From assembly GCA_018711655.1 (NCBI GenBank), contig DVIA01000025.1, positions 1 through 52,648 on the forward strand: 52,648 bases of DNA. Direction: 5' to 3'. The first letter of the stretch is position 1, and each line of letters starts with the position of its first letter. The DNA is from Candidatus Pullichristensenella avicola (GTDB lineage: Bacteria > Bacillota > Clostridia > Christensenellales > Aristaeellaceae). The notes below the pieces were generated by a model that was not told where the DNA came from, did not search any database, and saw nothing but the letters and a program-made list of their open reading frames with translations. Positions 1 through 8,430 of the stretch are shown here, in pieces. Made by a program: the position numbers and the translations under genes.

Positions 1-270
1 TGAAGGTGGAGGCGCGGCGGGCTTGCGTGCCGGTCGGGATTGCCCACTGCATTGCGGATGAGGCGGAAGGCGCGACGGGGCTTGCGCGCCGGTCGGGGTT
101 GCCGCCGCGTTGCGGATAAGGGTGAAAGCGCCACAGGGCTTGCGCGCCGGCCGGGGTTGTCCGCCGCGTTGCGGACGAGGCGGAAAGCGCCACAGGGCTT
201 GCGCGCCGGTTGGGATTGCGCGCCGCGTTGCGGATGAGGGGGAAGGCGCGACGGGGCTTGCACGTCGGGC
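1..270. repeat. Tandem repeat, about 59-bp unit, roughly 4.5 copies
   Basis: A unit containing GGCTTGCGCGCCGG and, about 22 bp later, GCGTTGCGGA recurs with the GCTTGCG core at 21, 80, 138, 197 and 256, a period of 58-59 bp. The units are similar along their whole length, so there are no unique spacers and this is a minisatellite rather than a CRISPR array. It begins at the window edge, so the true copy number is unknown. Short frames run through it on both strands because the unit lacks stops. I see no ribosome-binding site or protein family, so I read it as non-coding. It lies downstream of the minus-strand DUF362 gene and its terminator. Confidence 0.8.
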
Positions 271-275
271 GCGAA

Positions 276-299
276 AACGCCCCGCGCAGGCGGGGCGTT
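276..299 (-). terminator. Intrinsic terminator after the DUF362 gene
   Basis: A 10-bp stem (AACGCCCCGC pairing with GCGGGGCGTT, 4-nt loop) is followed on the minus strand by TTTTCG. It begins 17 bp beyond the stop of the minus-strand DUF362 gene. The arms are AT-flanked on both sides, so it may also work from the other direction. Confidence 0.75.
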
Positions 300-315
300 C
301 GTTTTCCGGGCTTGG

Positions 316-1317
316 TCAGGCCTGGAAGGGGGTCAGGTTTTTCGCGGCGTCCGCGGGCGATATGAGCGCGTCGCCATTGTCGATGTCGATGAGCTTGTAG
401 CGGTCGTTGCCCATGCCCAGTTCCTTCATGTAGGAAAGCTGGCGCAGGCCGTGACGGCTTTCAATGCGCTCCACCAGCGCGTGATTCTCCGCCTTTTTCA
501 TGGCGTAGAGAATGTCCACGCAGGCCTGATCCGCCGCAAGGATATCCACCGAAGCGCAGATGCCCACGTTGGGCGTTACCACAGGCTCGGCGGCCGTGCC
601 TTCGCAGTCGCAGGAGACGGACATGTTGCGCATTACGTTGACGTAGGCGATGCGACGGCCGAAGTGATCGACGACCGCCTTGGCCGATTCGGTCATGCGC
701 TCCATGAATTCCTCGTAGCTGATGTCCCACTGGTCGTCCTGGCCGGGGGTGGTGTGAATCATGGCCTTGCCGATCCTGCCGTCGGCGCAGCCGATGCCGA
801 TGTTCTTGTTCGAGCCGCCGAAGCCCGCCTTGGTATGCCCCTTGAAGTGCGTCAGGGCAAGGAAGGAATCGTATGCGGTCAGGTTCTTGCCCATGTACAT
901 CTGCGAAAACCACTTGCCGCCGTACACCGGCAGCGGCTCGGCGCCGTTTTCGTCGAGGATATCCACCGGGGCGAAGGTCCAGCCGTTGGCGCGCAGCGTT
1001 TCGCGGTGCTTCTCGGTGGTGTCGCGGTCGCCGACATAGTAGGAATTGGTTTCGATGATGGCCGCCTCGCGCAATTCGTTTGCAAAAAGCGCCTCCACCC
1101 ACGGCCGGGGAATGATGTTCGGGCCGTTCTTTTCGCCGGTGTGCAGTTTGACGCCCACTTTCCCGTTGAGATTGCCGTTCACCCTCCGGTAGATTTTGCA
1201 AAGCCCCTGCGCGGAGAGGTCGCGCGTGAAGTAGACGATTGATTCGTTGCCCTCCCGCCGGGCGTAGGGAATGTAGCGTTCGCCGCCTGTTCCCGGCAAA
1301 GCTTTTTTCTCTTCCAT
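316..1317 (-). CDS. DUF362 domain-containing protein
   Basis: The 333-residue protein matches the DUF362 family, found widely in anaerobes and often fused or linked to ferredoxin domains. Recognisable segments are GVKLHTGEKNGPN near residue 55, the LALTHFKGHTKAGFGGSNKN block around 155-172 and CASVDILAADQACVDIL around 255. The last is the usual C-terminal signature. There is no 4Fe-4S CxxCxxC ferredoxin tail, so this is the stand-alone form. The family's biochemical role is unsettled and I assign none. The ATG at 1317 is preceded on its strand by GGGAGGT at good spacing, and a near-consensus promoter lies just upstream (1350-1378). It appears monocistronic: the upstream MATE gene has its own promoter, and a terminator follows at 276-299. 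Confidence 0.88.
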   Translation of the reverse strand: MEEKKALPGTGGERYIPYARREGNESIVYFTRDLSAQGLCKIYRRVNGNLNGKVGVKLHTGEKNGPNIIPRPWVEALFANELREAAIIETNSYYVGDRDTTEKHRETLRANGWTFAPVDILDENGAEPLPVYGGKWFSQMYMGKNLTAYDSFLALTHFKGHTKAGFGGSNKNIGIGCADGRIGKAMIHTTPGQDDQWDISYEEFMERMTESAKAVVDHFGRRIAYVNVMRNMSVSCDCEGTAAEPVVTPNVGICASVDILAADQACVDILYAMKKAENHALVERIESRHGLRQLSYMKELGMGNDRYKLIDIDNGDALISPADAAKNLTPFQA

Positions 1318-1349
1318 CGCAAGTACCTCCCGTTTGCCTGTTTGCTTGT

Positions 1350-1378
1350 ATTATATCAGTCCGCGGGGGGAATTGCAA
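1350..1378 (-). promoter_or_regulatory. Sigma-A-type promoter for the DUF362 gene
   Basis: On the minus strand, TTGCAA (1378-1373) and TATAAT (1355-1350) are separated by 17 bp, close to consensus. The promoter overlaps the last codons of the upstream MATE gene, so it lies inside coding sequence. Confidence 0.75.
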
Positions 1379-2741
1379 CGCCTTGAGCCGCATTTGCGCG
1401 GCCGGGAGCGGAATAGAGGCGCGATCTGCGCGCGCGGTAGTAGATCAGCCCCACCGCGTCCGCCAGCAGCCAGCCGATGGGAACCGACCACCACACGCCC
1501 GTTACGCCCAGCGCCGGAAGGGCGGAGAGGGCGTAGGCCAGCGCCACGCGCGTGCCCAGCGAAATCACCGTCAACACCACCGACATGCCCGGCCGCCCCA
1601 GCGCGCGGTAAAGGCCGTAGAACAGAAACAACAGGCCGATGGCAAAGTAGAACGCGCCTTCGATGCGCAAATAGCGCGCCCCTTCGGCGATGATGGCCGT
1701 TTCGCTTTCGTCGATAAACAGCGCCATCAGCCGCCCTCCCAGCAGCCAGATGATCGCGCTGACCGCCAGACAGAACAGAACCGTCGCCCTGACCGCGCCG
1801 CGCAGACCGGCGCGCATCCGCTCCGTTTCGCCCGCGCCGTAATTCTGGGCGATGAAGGTGGAAAAGGCGTTGCCGAAATCCTGCACGGGCATGTAGGCGA
1901 AGGCGTCTATCTTCACCGCCGCGGCGAAGGCGGCCGTCACCGTGGCGCCAAAGCTGTTGACCAGCCCCTGCACCGTGAGAATGCCAAAGTTCATGATCGA
2001 CTGCTGAACGCACGTCAGCGCCGAAAAGGAGGCGATTTCCTTCACGCGCGACAGGCGCAGGCGCATCCGCCCGCCCCGGTCGCGCAGGGCGGGAAAGCCC
2101 TTGAACGCGTAAATGGCGATGCCCGCGCCGGAAACATACTGCGAAAGGACCGTGGCCTCCGCCGCCCCGGCCACGCCGCGCCGCAGCCCGACGACAAACC
2201 AGAGGTCCAGGCCAATGTTCATCAGCGCTGAGATCGCCAGAAAGATCAGCGGCGCGGTGGAATTGCCCACCGAGCGCAGCATGGCCGCGAAGTAGTTGTA
2301 GAGGAAAATGGCCGGCAACCCCGCGAAAATGACCATCAGGTATTCCCGCAGCAGCGCGCGCACCGTTCCCGTTACGCGCAGAAAATCGAGGATCTGCTCC
2401 GGAAAAAGGAACGCCAGCGCCGTCAAAAGCGCCGTCGCCGCCGACAACAGCGCAAACGAGGCGCAAATGCTTTCCTGCAGCCGCGCCGGGTCCTTCCGGC
2501 CGAAACAGATGGAAAACACCGTGCCGCTGCCCAGCGATAACCCCAGGAGGATCGAGGTCAGAAAATTCATCAGCGTGAAGGCCGAGCCGACCGCCGCAAG
2601 GGCCTCGGCGCCCAGAAAGCGGCCGACGATCAGCGTGTCGGCCACGTTGTAGCACTGCTGCAACAGGTTTCCAAGGATCATCGGCACGGCAAAGCGCAGC
2701 ATTGTGCGCATTGCCGGCCCGCGCGTCAGGTCTCTGTCCAT
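1356..2741 (-). CDS. MATE family efflux transporter
   Basis: This is a 461-residue, 12-helix protein of the multidrug and toxin extrusion (MATE) family, which exports cationic or amphipathic compounds using an Na+ or H+ gradient across the inner membrane. The N-terminus (PMILGNLLQQCYNVADTLIVG, residues about 20-40, then FLGAEALAAVGS) is the classic MATE start, and the internal second half repeats the fold. The substrate is unknown. The ATG at 2741 has a modest GGTGGA ribosome site and lies 50 bp downstream of a consensus promoter. It is transcribed divergently from an Lrp/AsnC regulator with only 7 bp between the two -35 boxes, so control by that regulator is plausible (inference). Confidence 0.93.
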   Translation of the reverse strand: MDRDLTRGPAMRTMLRFAVPMILGNLLQQCYNVADTLIVGRFLGAEALAAVGSAFTLMNFLTSILLGLSLGSGTVFSICFGRKDPARLQESICASFALLSAATALLTALAFLFPEQILDFLRVTGTVRALLREYLMVIFAGLPAIFLYNYFAAMLRSVGNSTAPLIFLAISALMNIGLDLWFVVGLRRGVAGAAEATVLSQYVSGAGIAIYAFKGFPALRDRGGRMRLRLSRVKEIASFSALTCVQQSIMNFGILTVQGLVNSFGATVTAAFAAAVKIDAFAYMPVQDFGNAFSTFIAQNYGAGETERMRAGLRGAVRATVLFCLAVSAIIWLLGGRLMALFIDESETAIIAEGARYLRIEGAFYFAIGLLFLFYGLYRALGRPGMSVVLTVISLGTRVALAYALSALPALGVTGVWWSVPIGWLLADAVGLIYYRARRSRLYSAPGRANAAQGVAIPPAD

Positions 2742-2790
2742 CGTCCACCATGCTTTCTATTCGTAATTTCAAACTGACGTTTCGTAAGTA

Positions 2791-2819
2791 ATTATAGCCT
2801 TTCAGAGATCGCATGTCAA
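2791..2819 (-). promoter_or_regulatory. Consensus promoter for the MATE gene
   Basis: On the minus strand, perfect TTGACA (2819-2814) and TATAAT (2796-2791) are 17 bp apart. The transcribed leader contains TTCGTAA twice on the plus strand (2760-2766 and 2781-2787), a direct repeat spaced 21 bp, or two helical turns. That could be an operator, although no binding protein is proven. Confidence 0.85.
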
Positions 2820-2826
2820 ATTTAAT

Positions 2827-2855
2827 TTGCATTATGTTTGCGTGCGGTTTATAAT
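2827..2855 (+). promoter_or_regulatory. Promoter for the Lrp/AsnC gene
   Basis: TTGCAT (2827-2832) and TATAAT (2850-2855) are spaced 17 bp. Its -35 box is 7 bp from the -35 box of the opposing MATE promoter, so the two promoters face away from each other and a single bound protein could affect both. The promoter also rules out the upstream TTG at 2827 as a start codon. Confidence 0.85.
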
Positions 2856-2874
2856 GGGCGCGGGAGGGATCGCC

Positions 2875-3333
2875 ATGTTTCTGGAGGGTTTGGACGAAGC
2901 GGACCGCAGAATCGTTCAGTTGCTGATTGAAAACGCCCGCATGTCCTATTCGGATATCGGCCAGCGGGTGGGGCTTTCGCGCGTGGCGGTGAAAATGCGC
3001 GTGCAGGCGCTGGAAAAGCGCGGCGTTATCGAGGAATACACCACCATTGTCAATCCCCAGAAGATCAGCGGCGCGGTTTCCTGCTATTTTGAGATCGAGA
3101 CCGCCCCGCAGGCGCTCGGCGAGGCGATTGAGATTCTCGACGCCTGCGATACCATTACGCAGATCTACCGCGTTACCGGCAAAAACAAGCTGCATGTACA
3201 CGCCGTGGCCGCCAGCGCCGAGGAGATGGAGGCGCTCATGCGCGATGTGATCGACCCTCTGCCCGGCGTGGAGGATATTTCCTGCAACATCATCCTTTCG
3301 CGCGTCAAGGACATCAAGGGCCTGCGCCTGTAA
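2875..3333 (+). CDS. Lrp/AsnC family transcriptional regulator
   Basis: The 152-residue protein has an N-terminal winged helix-turn-helix (about residues 7-55, with IVQLLIENARMSYSDIG and a recognition helix near LSRVAVKMRVQALEKRG) and a C-terminal RAM ligand-binding/dimerisation domain ending in SCNIILSRVKDIKGL. Members are usually dimers or octamers that sense amino acids. The start is ATG 2875, preceded by GGGAGGG. A longer reading from TTG 2827 would begin on the -35 box and is rejected. The shared promoter region suggests autoregulation and control of the divergent MATE gene. That target is inferred from position only. Confidence 0.92.
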   Translation: MFLEGLDEADRRIVQLLIENARMSYSDIGQRVGLSRVAVKMRVQALEKRGVIEEYTTIVNPQKISGAVSCYFEIETAPQALGEAIEILDACDTITQIYRVTGKNKLHVHAVAASAEEMEALMRDVIDPLPGVEDISCNIILSRVKDIKGLRL

Positions 3334-3362
3334 CGACTTTGCGCAATTTGCGCCCCGTCGCC

Positions 3363-3391
3363 TTGAAAAACGGGCGCGGATGCTGTAGAAT
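3363..3391 (+). promoter_or_regulatory. Promoter for the xpt-HAD unit
   Basis: TTGAAA (3363-3368) and TAGAAT (3386-3391) are 17 bp apart, about 33 bp before the xpt ATG. The leader is too short for a purine riboswitch. Confidence 0.75.
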
Positions 3392-3423
3392 AAAGGGAGC
3401 AATTGGGAAAGGTCGGGATACGG

Positions 3424-3999
3424 ATGCAACTTTTGGAGGAGAGGATCCTGCGCGACGGACGCGCGCTGTCGGAGGACGTTTTGCTGGTGGATTCGTTTTT
3501 GAACCATCAGGTGGATACGGAGCTTATGCGCGAAGTGGGCGAGGAGTTCGCCCGCCTGTTCAAAGACGCGGGCGTCACCCGCGTGGCCACCATCGAGGCC
3601 TCGGGCATCGCTCCGGCGGTGATGACCGCGCAGGCGCTGAAAACGCCCATGGTGATCCTCAAAAAATCCAAATCCAGCATCCTGCAGGACGGCGTTATCC
3701 AAACGGAGGTCTTTTCCTTCACCAAAAACGCCAGCTACCAGCTTACGCTCAAATCGCAGTTCGTCCGCCCCGGCGACCGCGTGCTGCTTATCGACGATTT
3801 CCTCGCCAACGGCGAGGCGGCCTTTGGCGGCATCCGCCTATTGGAGCAGGCCGGGGCCACGGTGGCCGGCGTGGGCGCGGTGATCGCCAAGGCCTTCCAG
3901 CCCGGCATGGGCAAATTGCGCGCCGCGGGCTACCGCGTGGAGGCGCTGGCCGCGATCGGCAGCCTTTCCTGCGGCAAGATCGCCTTCGCGGAGGGTTGA
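3424..3999 (+). CDS. xpt: Xanthine phosphoribosyltransferase
   Basis: The enzyme transfers a phosphoribosyl group from PRPP to xanthine, giving XMP (purine salvage, cytoplasm). The 191-residue sequence has the family start MQLLEERILRDGRALSEDVL, the VDSFLNHQVD segment (about 23-32), the VILKKSK segment and the PRPP-binding loop VLLIDDFLANGEA (about 128-140). The length matches the family. The ATG at 3424 is chosen because homologues begin with this M-x-LL motif. An in-frame TTG at 3403 would add seven unrelated residues. The ribosome site is weak (AAAGG, distant). The HAD phosphatase ATG starts 2 bp after the stop, so the two are probably co-transcribed, perhaps linking nucleotide salvage with dephosphorylation. 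Confidence 0.93.
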   Translation: MQLLEERILRDGRALSEDVLLVDSFLNHQVDTELMREVGEEFARLFKDAGVTRVATIEASGIAPAVMTAQALKTPMVILKKSKSSILQDGVIQTEVFSFTKNASYQLTLKSQFVRPGDRVLLIDDFLANGEAAFGGIRLLEQAGATVAGVGAVIAKAFQPGMGKLRAAGYRVEALAAIGSLSCGKIAFAEG

Positions 4000-4001
4000 A
4001 G

Positions 4002-4781
4002 ATGGATCTGCGGGATGTGCGCTGCTTTCTTCTGGATATGGACGGCACCTTCTACCTGGGGGAAAACCTCATTCCCGGTTCTGTGGATTTCATTCGCCGC
4101 GTGGAGGAGACGGGCAGGGACTTCCTTTTTCTTACCAACAATTCTTCGCACAACGCCGCCTTCTACGTCGAGCGCTTAAAGCGCATGGGGCTGAGCGTGG
4201 GCCGCGAAAAGGTGCTCACCTCCGGCGAGGCCGCCGCCGCCATGCTTGCGGAGGAATATCCCGGCAGGCGCGTCTTTGTGCTGGGCAACGAATTTCTTCT
4301 TGAGGAGATGCGCGAGGCGGGCGTGCGGGTCGATCAGGCCGACCCGGAGGTCGTCCTCGTCGGCTACGATACCACGCTGGACTATAAAAAGATGACCGCC
4401 GTGTGCGATTTTGTGCGCGCCGGCCTTCCCTACATCGCCACCCACCCGGACTTCAACTGCCCCACAGAGACGGGCTTCGCCCCGGACATCGGCGCCATCA
4501 TGGCCTTTATCGAGGCCAGTACCGGCCGCCGCGCCGACCGCGTGGTGGGCAAGCCGCACACGGGCATCGTGCAGGCGGCGATCAGGCGCACCGGCCTTGA
4601 GGCGGGGCAGATGGCCATGGTCGGCGACCGCCTCTATACCGATATCGAAACAGGGCTCAAAAGCGGCATGCTCTCCATCCTCGTCATGAGCGGCGAAACC
4701 ACGCCGGAAATGCTCGCGGCCTACCCCAACAAGCCCGACCTGGTCTTTGAACGCCTGGCGGAAATGATCCCACTTCTGTAA
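4002..4781 (+). CDS. HAD-IIA family hydrolase (NagD-like phosphatase)
   Basis: This is a 259-residue haloacid dehalogenase-superfamily phosphatase of subclass IIA, the group containing NagD and 4-nitrophenylphosphatase-like enzymes. It shows motif I LLDMDGTFYLG (about 10-20, nucleophile Asp), motif II FLTNNSS (about 45), the VVGKPHTGI motif III lysine (about 183) and motif IV MVGDRLYTDIETG (about 205). The natural substrate is unknown; relatives act on nucleoside monophosphates or sugar phosphates. The ATG at 4002 has GGAGGG inside the end of xpt. It is the second gene of the xpt unit. A longer frame extends upstream to 3339 but only overlaps xpt. Confidence 0.9.
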   Translation: MDLRDVRCFLLDMDGTFYLGENLIPGSVDFIRRVEETGRDFLFLTNNSSHNAAFYVERLKRMGLSVGREKVLTSGEAAAAMLAEEYPGRRVFVLGNEFLLEEMREAGVRVDQADPEVVLVGYDTTLDYKKMTAVCDFVRAGLPYIATHPDFNCPTETGFAPDIGAIMAFIEASTGRRADRVVGKPHTGIVQAAIRRTGLEAGQMAMVGDRLYTDIETGLKSGMLSILVMSGETTPEMLAAYPNKPDLVFERLAEMIPLL

Positions 4782-4864
4782 ATGAAAAGCGATTTTCTCG
4801 TGCTCCTTGTGCCGTTGGCGCGCATCCTCGCGCTCGTATTCTCGCCCCGCCTGGGGCAAGGGCG

Positions 4865-5216
4865 CGCCCGTTGCTGGCCTTTGTGGATGAGATACTGCGC
4901 GGCACGAACGCCATCGAGCGCATCGCCGCCTCCGCCTGCGCGCTTCACAGCTTCGAGGACAGGGACATACTGGCGCTGGCCGCCACCCATGACATCGAAT
5001 TGACCCGCATCCTCCGCTCCTACGAAAGCATCCACTTCCGCGAGACGGTGGGGGGAGACGGGCGTGGCGTTTGACTACAAACTGCACCCCGGCCCCTCGC
5101 GCACGCGCAACGCGCTGGCGCTGCTTGGGCAGATGGGCTTTGACGAAACGACCGTGCGCCGTGCCCGGGCAATGGCCGAACGCTTCGAACAGACGCGCGC
5201 ATGGGAGACCCTGTAA
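4865..5216 (+). pseudogene. Decayed C-terminal fragment of a MutS-family ATPase
   Basis: Two adjoining frames together encode the C-terminal ATPase region of a MutS-related protein. One frame gives LLAFVDEILRGTNAIERIA and ATHDIELT (about 4872-5050), which are the Walker B region and the following histidine switch. After a +1 shift at a run of six G (5050-5055) the next frame gives VAFDYKLHPGPSRTRNAL, then LLGQMGFDETTV, ending at TAA 5216. The P-loop, clamp and lever domains are absent, so at least 80% of the gene is gone, and 4782-4864 resembles nothing. It sits between the HAD gene and a DUF2148 gene with no start or ribosome site of its own. I read it as a remnant left by deletion. A sequencing error could explain the frameshift but not the missing N-terminal part. 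Confidence 0.8.
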
Positions 5217-5243
5217 GCGACCTTTGGAAAGGAGAAGATCATC

Positions 5244-5786
5244 ATGCGTTACGATTCCGACGAAATGGAGCGCCAGGCGATCCTGGCCGCAGCGGCGAGG
5301 ATGTGCGCCGCCGCGCGCACCGCGCCCAAGGCCAAGGGCGCGGACAATATCCTCACCATGGTCCTCACCGGCGAGGACAAAAAGGACCTGACCGACAAGA
5401 TGCGCGAGATCGCCGCCACAGGCAACCCCGCCGTGCAGTTTTTCAACCGTGACGCCGACAACGTGGACGCGGCGCAGGCGATCGTGCTCATTGGCGCCAA
5501 GCCGGCGCGCGCGGGGCTGAAGGTTTGCGGCTTCTGCGGGTTTGACAGCTGCGCTTCGGCGGACGCGGCCGGGGCCCGTTGCGCCTTTAATATGATCGAC
5601 CTGGGCATCGCCGTGGGCAGCGCCGCCTCCGTGGCCGCCGATTGCCGCGTGGACAGCCGCGTGCTCTATTCGGCGGGCAAGGCCGCGCAACTGATGGAAT
5701 ACGAGGAATTCGACGTTATCTGGCTGGGCGTTCCCATCGCCGCATACGGCAAAAGCCCCTTCTTTGACCGCAAGGCGCAAAAATAG
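5244..5786 (+). CDS. DUF2148 ferredoxin-like domain protein
   Basis: The 180-residue protein belongs to the DUF2148 family of small cysteine-containing proteins in anaerobes. The signature is KVCGFCGFDSC (about 93-103) followed by GARCAFNMIDLGIAVGSA (about 110-127). Three or four of these cysteines could hold an iron-sulfur cluster. The function is not established. The length is typical. The ATG at 5244 is preceded by GGAAAGGAG at good spacing. It follows the MutS remnant by 27 bp and has no clear promoter of its own. A stretch of 104 bp separates it from the TVP38 gene. Confidence 0.85.
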   Translation: MRYDSDEMERQAILAAAARMCAAARTAPKAKGADNILTMVLTGEDKKDLTDKMREIAATGNPAVQFFNRDADNVDAAQAIVLIGAKPARAGLKVCGFCGFDSCASADAAGARCAFNMIDLGIAVGSAASVAADCRVDSRVLYSAGKAAQLMEYEEFDVIWLGVPIAAYGKSPFFDRKAQK

Positions 5787-5890
5787 CGCGTTGATGAAAA
5801 GTTGAAGCCGGCGGACTATACTTGTCTCCTGAAATGTGGTATACTAGGCGTGCGCGCCATTCTGGCGGCGCCTTTTGAGGGAGATAGTGT

Positions 5891-6601
5891 ATGAAACGCA
5901 GACACGAGCGAGCGCAGATCACCGAGGCGCACAAAAAGAAGATATACCTTTTCGCCATCGTCGTGGCGCTGCTTTTCATCGCTGCGGTCGGCTACCTGGT
6001 GGGCAAGCCGATGATTGATTTTGTCCGCGAGCCGGAGCGCTTTCGCGCCTGGGTGGATTCCGCAGGGCTGTGGGGGCGCGCGGTTTTTGTGGGCATGGTC
6101 GTTTTTCAACTCATCATCGCCCTCATTCCCGGCGAGCCTTTGGAAATGGGCGCGGGCTACGCCTTCGGCGCTGTGGAGGGCACCATTCTCTGCATCGTCG
6201 GCTGCGTCGTCGGCAGCGCGCTGGTGTTCCTGTTTGTGCGCCGCTTTGGCGTCAAACTGGTGGAAGTGTTCTTTCCCCGCGAAAGGATACGCTCCCTGCG
6301 CTTTTTGCAGGATTCCCGCCGGCTCAACCTGCTCACCTTCATTGTCTTTTTCATTCCTGGAACGCCCAAGGACCTGCTTTCCTACTTCATCGGCCTGACC
6401 GACATGAAACTGGGCACATGGCTTCTGATCACCGCCGTGGCCCGCATCCCCTCGATCGTCACCTCGACCGTCACCGGCGACGCCCTGGGGCTGAAGAACT
6501 ATCAGTTCGCCCTCATCGCCTTCGGCGTGACGCTGGCCCTGAGCCTCGTAGGCATACTCGTCTACCGCCGCCTCAGCGCGCGGCGGCAGCCCAACGCATA
6601 A
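5891..6601 (+). CDS. TVP38/TMEM64 (DedA-like) membrane protein
   Basis: The 236-residue integral membrane protein is of the TVP38/TMEM64 branch of the DedA/VTT superfamily, whose characterised members are lipid scramblases or flippases. The first helix is at about 18-40. The family core has the re-entrant segments [17 protein letters not shown] (about 79-95) and [18 protein letters not shown] (about 154-171), and there are helices at the C-terminus. The N-terminus is strongly basic, as expected for a cytoplasmic end. The ATG at 5891 has a GAGGGAG site. A TATACT at 5840-5845 is a possible -10 box without a good -35. fhs starts 12 bp after the stop, suggesting one transcript. Confidence 0.9.
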   Translation: MKRRHERAQITEAHKKKIYLFAIVVALLFIAAVGYLVGKPMIDFVREPERFRAWVDSAGLWGRAVFVGMVVFQLIIALIPGEPLEMGAGYAFGAVEGTILCIVGCVVGSALVFLFVRRFGVKLVEVFFPRERIRSLRFLQDSRRLNLLTFIVFFIPGTPKDLLSYFIGLTDMKLGTWLLITAVARIPSIVTSTVTGDALGLKNYQFALIAFGVTLALSLVGILVYRRLSARRQPNA

Positions 6602-6612
6602 GGAGGGGTTTT

Positions 6613-8277
6613 ATGCTCAGCGATATCCAGATCGCCCAACAGACCGAACTATGGCACATCCGCGACGTTGCGCGCAGGGCGGGCGTGGCGGAGAAGTACA
6701 TCGAGCAGTATGGAAACTACAAGGCCAAGATCGACCTTTCCCTCCTGAGCGAGGACCGGCCGGACGGCAAACTCATATTGGTCACCGCCATCACCCCCAC
6801 GCCGGCGGGCGAGGGAAAGACCACCACCACCGTCGGCCTGGCCGACGCCCTGCGGCGCATCGGCAAAAACAGCGTCGTCGCCCTGCGCGAGCCCTCTCTC
6901 GGCCCGGTGTTCGGCGTCAAGGGCGGCGCGGCGGGCGGCGGCTACGCGCAGGTGGTGCCCATGGAGGACATCAACCTCCACTTCACCGGCGATTTCCACG
7001 CCATCGGCGCGGCCAACAACCTGCTGGCCGCCATGCTGGACAACCACATCTACCAGGGCAACGCCCTGCGCATCGATCCCCGCCGCGTCGTCTGGAAGCG
7101 CTGCGTGGATATGAACGACCGCCAGCTGCGCTTTGTGGTGGACGGCCTCGGCGGACGCGTCAACGGCACGCCCCGCGAGGACGGCTACGATATCACCGTC
7201 GCCAGCGAGATCATGGCCGTGCTCTGCCTTGCCACCAGCATCGCCGATTTGAAAGCGCGCCTTTCGCGCATCGTCGTCGGCTATACATACGACGAACAGC
7301 CCGTTACCGCCGGCGATCTCAGGGCCGCGGGGGCCATGGCCGCGCTTTTGAAGGACGCGCTCAAGCCCAATCTGGTGCAGACCCTGGAACACACCCCGGC
7401 GCTCATCCACGGCGGCCCGTTTGCCAACATTGCGCACGGCTGCAACAGCGTGCTGGCCACGCGCATGGCCCTGAAACTGGGCGACTACGCCGTTACCGAG
7501 GCCGGCTTCGGCGCGGATCTGGGCGCGGAAAAGTTCCTCGACATCAAATGCCGCATGGCCGGCCTGCGCCCCGCGGCGGCGGTGGTGGTGGCCACGGTGC
7601 GGGCGCTGAAGCTCCACGGCGGCATGAAGAAGGAAGATTTGAAAAACGAGGACCTTGCGGCGCTGGAAAAGGGCCTGCCGAACCTTCTGCGCCACGTTTC
7701 CAACCTTACGAACGTCTACGGCCTGCCCTGCGTGGTGGCGATCAACCGCTTCCCGGACGATACCGAAGCGGAATTGAACCTGGTCGAGGAACAATGCCGC
7801 GCCCTGGGCGTGAACGTGGCGCTTTCCGAGGTCTGGGCCAGGGGCAGCGAAGGCGGCGTGGCGCTGGCCGAGGAGGTCGTGCGCCTCTGCGAGGCGGAAA
7901 ACCATTTCCGCTACAGTTACGAGACGGGAACGAGCATCGAAGAGAAGCTCAACGCCATCGCCCGCCGCGTCTATGGCGGCGCGGGCGCGGAACTTTTGCC
8001 CGCGGCGAAGAAGCAGGCGCGCCAGTTGGCGGAAATGGGCTTTGGCGATCTGCCCGTGTGCGTGGCCAAGACGCAGTACAGCTTTTCCGACGATCCCAAA
8101 AAGCTGGGCGCGCCGGAAAACTTCACCATCACCGTGCGCAATCTGCGCGTCTCGGCGGGCGCGGGCTTCATCGTCGCCCTCACCGGCGAGATCATGACCA
8201 TGCCGGGCCTTCCCAAAGTTCCTGCGGCGGAGAAGATCGACGTGGACGAGGCGGGCAGGATCACCGGCCTGTTCTGA
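6613..8277 (+). CDS. fhs: Formate--tetrahydrofolate ligase
   Basis: The enzyme makes 10-formyl-tetrahydrofolate from formate, THF and ATP, feeding purine and methionyl-tRNA formylation. It is also the first THF step of the methyl branch in acetogens. The 554-residue length matches the usual 556. Visible are [10 protein letters not shown] near residue 11, the P-loop [16 protein letters not shown] (about 61-76), [20 protein letters not shown] (about 93-112), [14 protein letters not shown] and the C-terminal [15 protein letters not shown]. The ATG at 6613 has a strong AAGGAGGGG site. A longer upstream reading from 6070 overlaps the TVP38 gene and is rejected. No other Wood-Ljungdahl genes are in the window, so acetogenesis cannot be inferred. 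Confidence 0.97.
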   Translation: MLSDIQIAQQTELWHIRDVARRAGVAEKYIEQYGNYKAKIDLSLLSEDRPDGKLILVTAITPTPAGEGKTTTTVGLADALRRIGKNSVVALREPSLGPVFGVKGGAAGGGYAQVVPMEDINLHFTGDFHAIGAANNLLAAMLDNHIYQGNALRIDPRRVVWKRCVDMNDRQLRFVVDGLGGRVNGTPREDGYDITVASEIMAVLCLATSIADLKARLSRIVVGYTYDEQPVTAGDLRAAGAMAALLKDALKPNLVQTLEHTPALIHGGPFANIAHGCNSVLATRMALKLGDYAVTEAGFGADLGAEKFLDIKCRMAGLRPAAAVVVATVRALKLHGGMKKEDLKNEDLAALEKGLPNLLRHVSNLTNVYGLPCVVAINRFPDDTEAELNLVEEQCRALGVNVALSEVWARGSEGGVALAEEVVRLCEAENHFRYSYETGTSIEEKLNAIARRVYGGAGAELLPAAKKQARQLAEMGFGDLPVCVAKTQYSFSDDPKKLGAPENFTITVRNLRVSAGAGFIVALTGEIMTMPGLPKVPAAEKIDVDEAGRITGLF

Positions 8278-8430
8278 GCGAAGAACGGCGCTTCGCGCTG
8301 CGAAACGGAGCTTTCGGGAAGCCCCCAGATTTTCCGCCTGCGGGCGACGCGCCCCGCCGGCAAGGGCATGGCAAACGGCGTGGCGATAGAACGCGCGCCG
8401 CGCAAAGGCGCACACCAAGGAGGTCTTTGC

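Noticed and set aside
1..270. CRISPR array at the left edge
   Set aside because: The whole 59-bp unit is repeated, so there are no unique spacers. The same reasoning rejects the repeats at 14439, 27541 and 35310.
2827..2874. TTG start giving a 16-residue longer Lrp protein
   Set aside because: The TTG is the -35 box and the -10 follows. ATG 2875 has a good ribosome site and fits family length.
3392..3423. Purine riboswitch before xpt
   Set aside because: The leader from the predicted start to the ATG is about 25 nt, too short for the aptamer.
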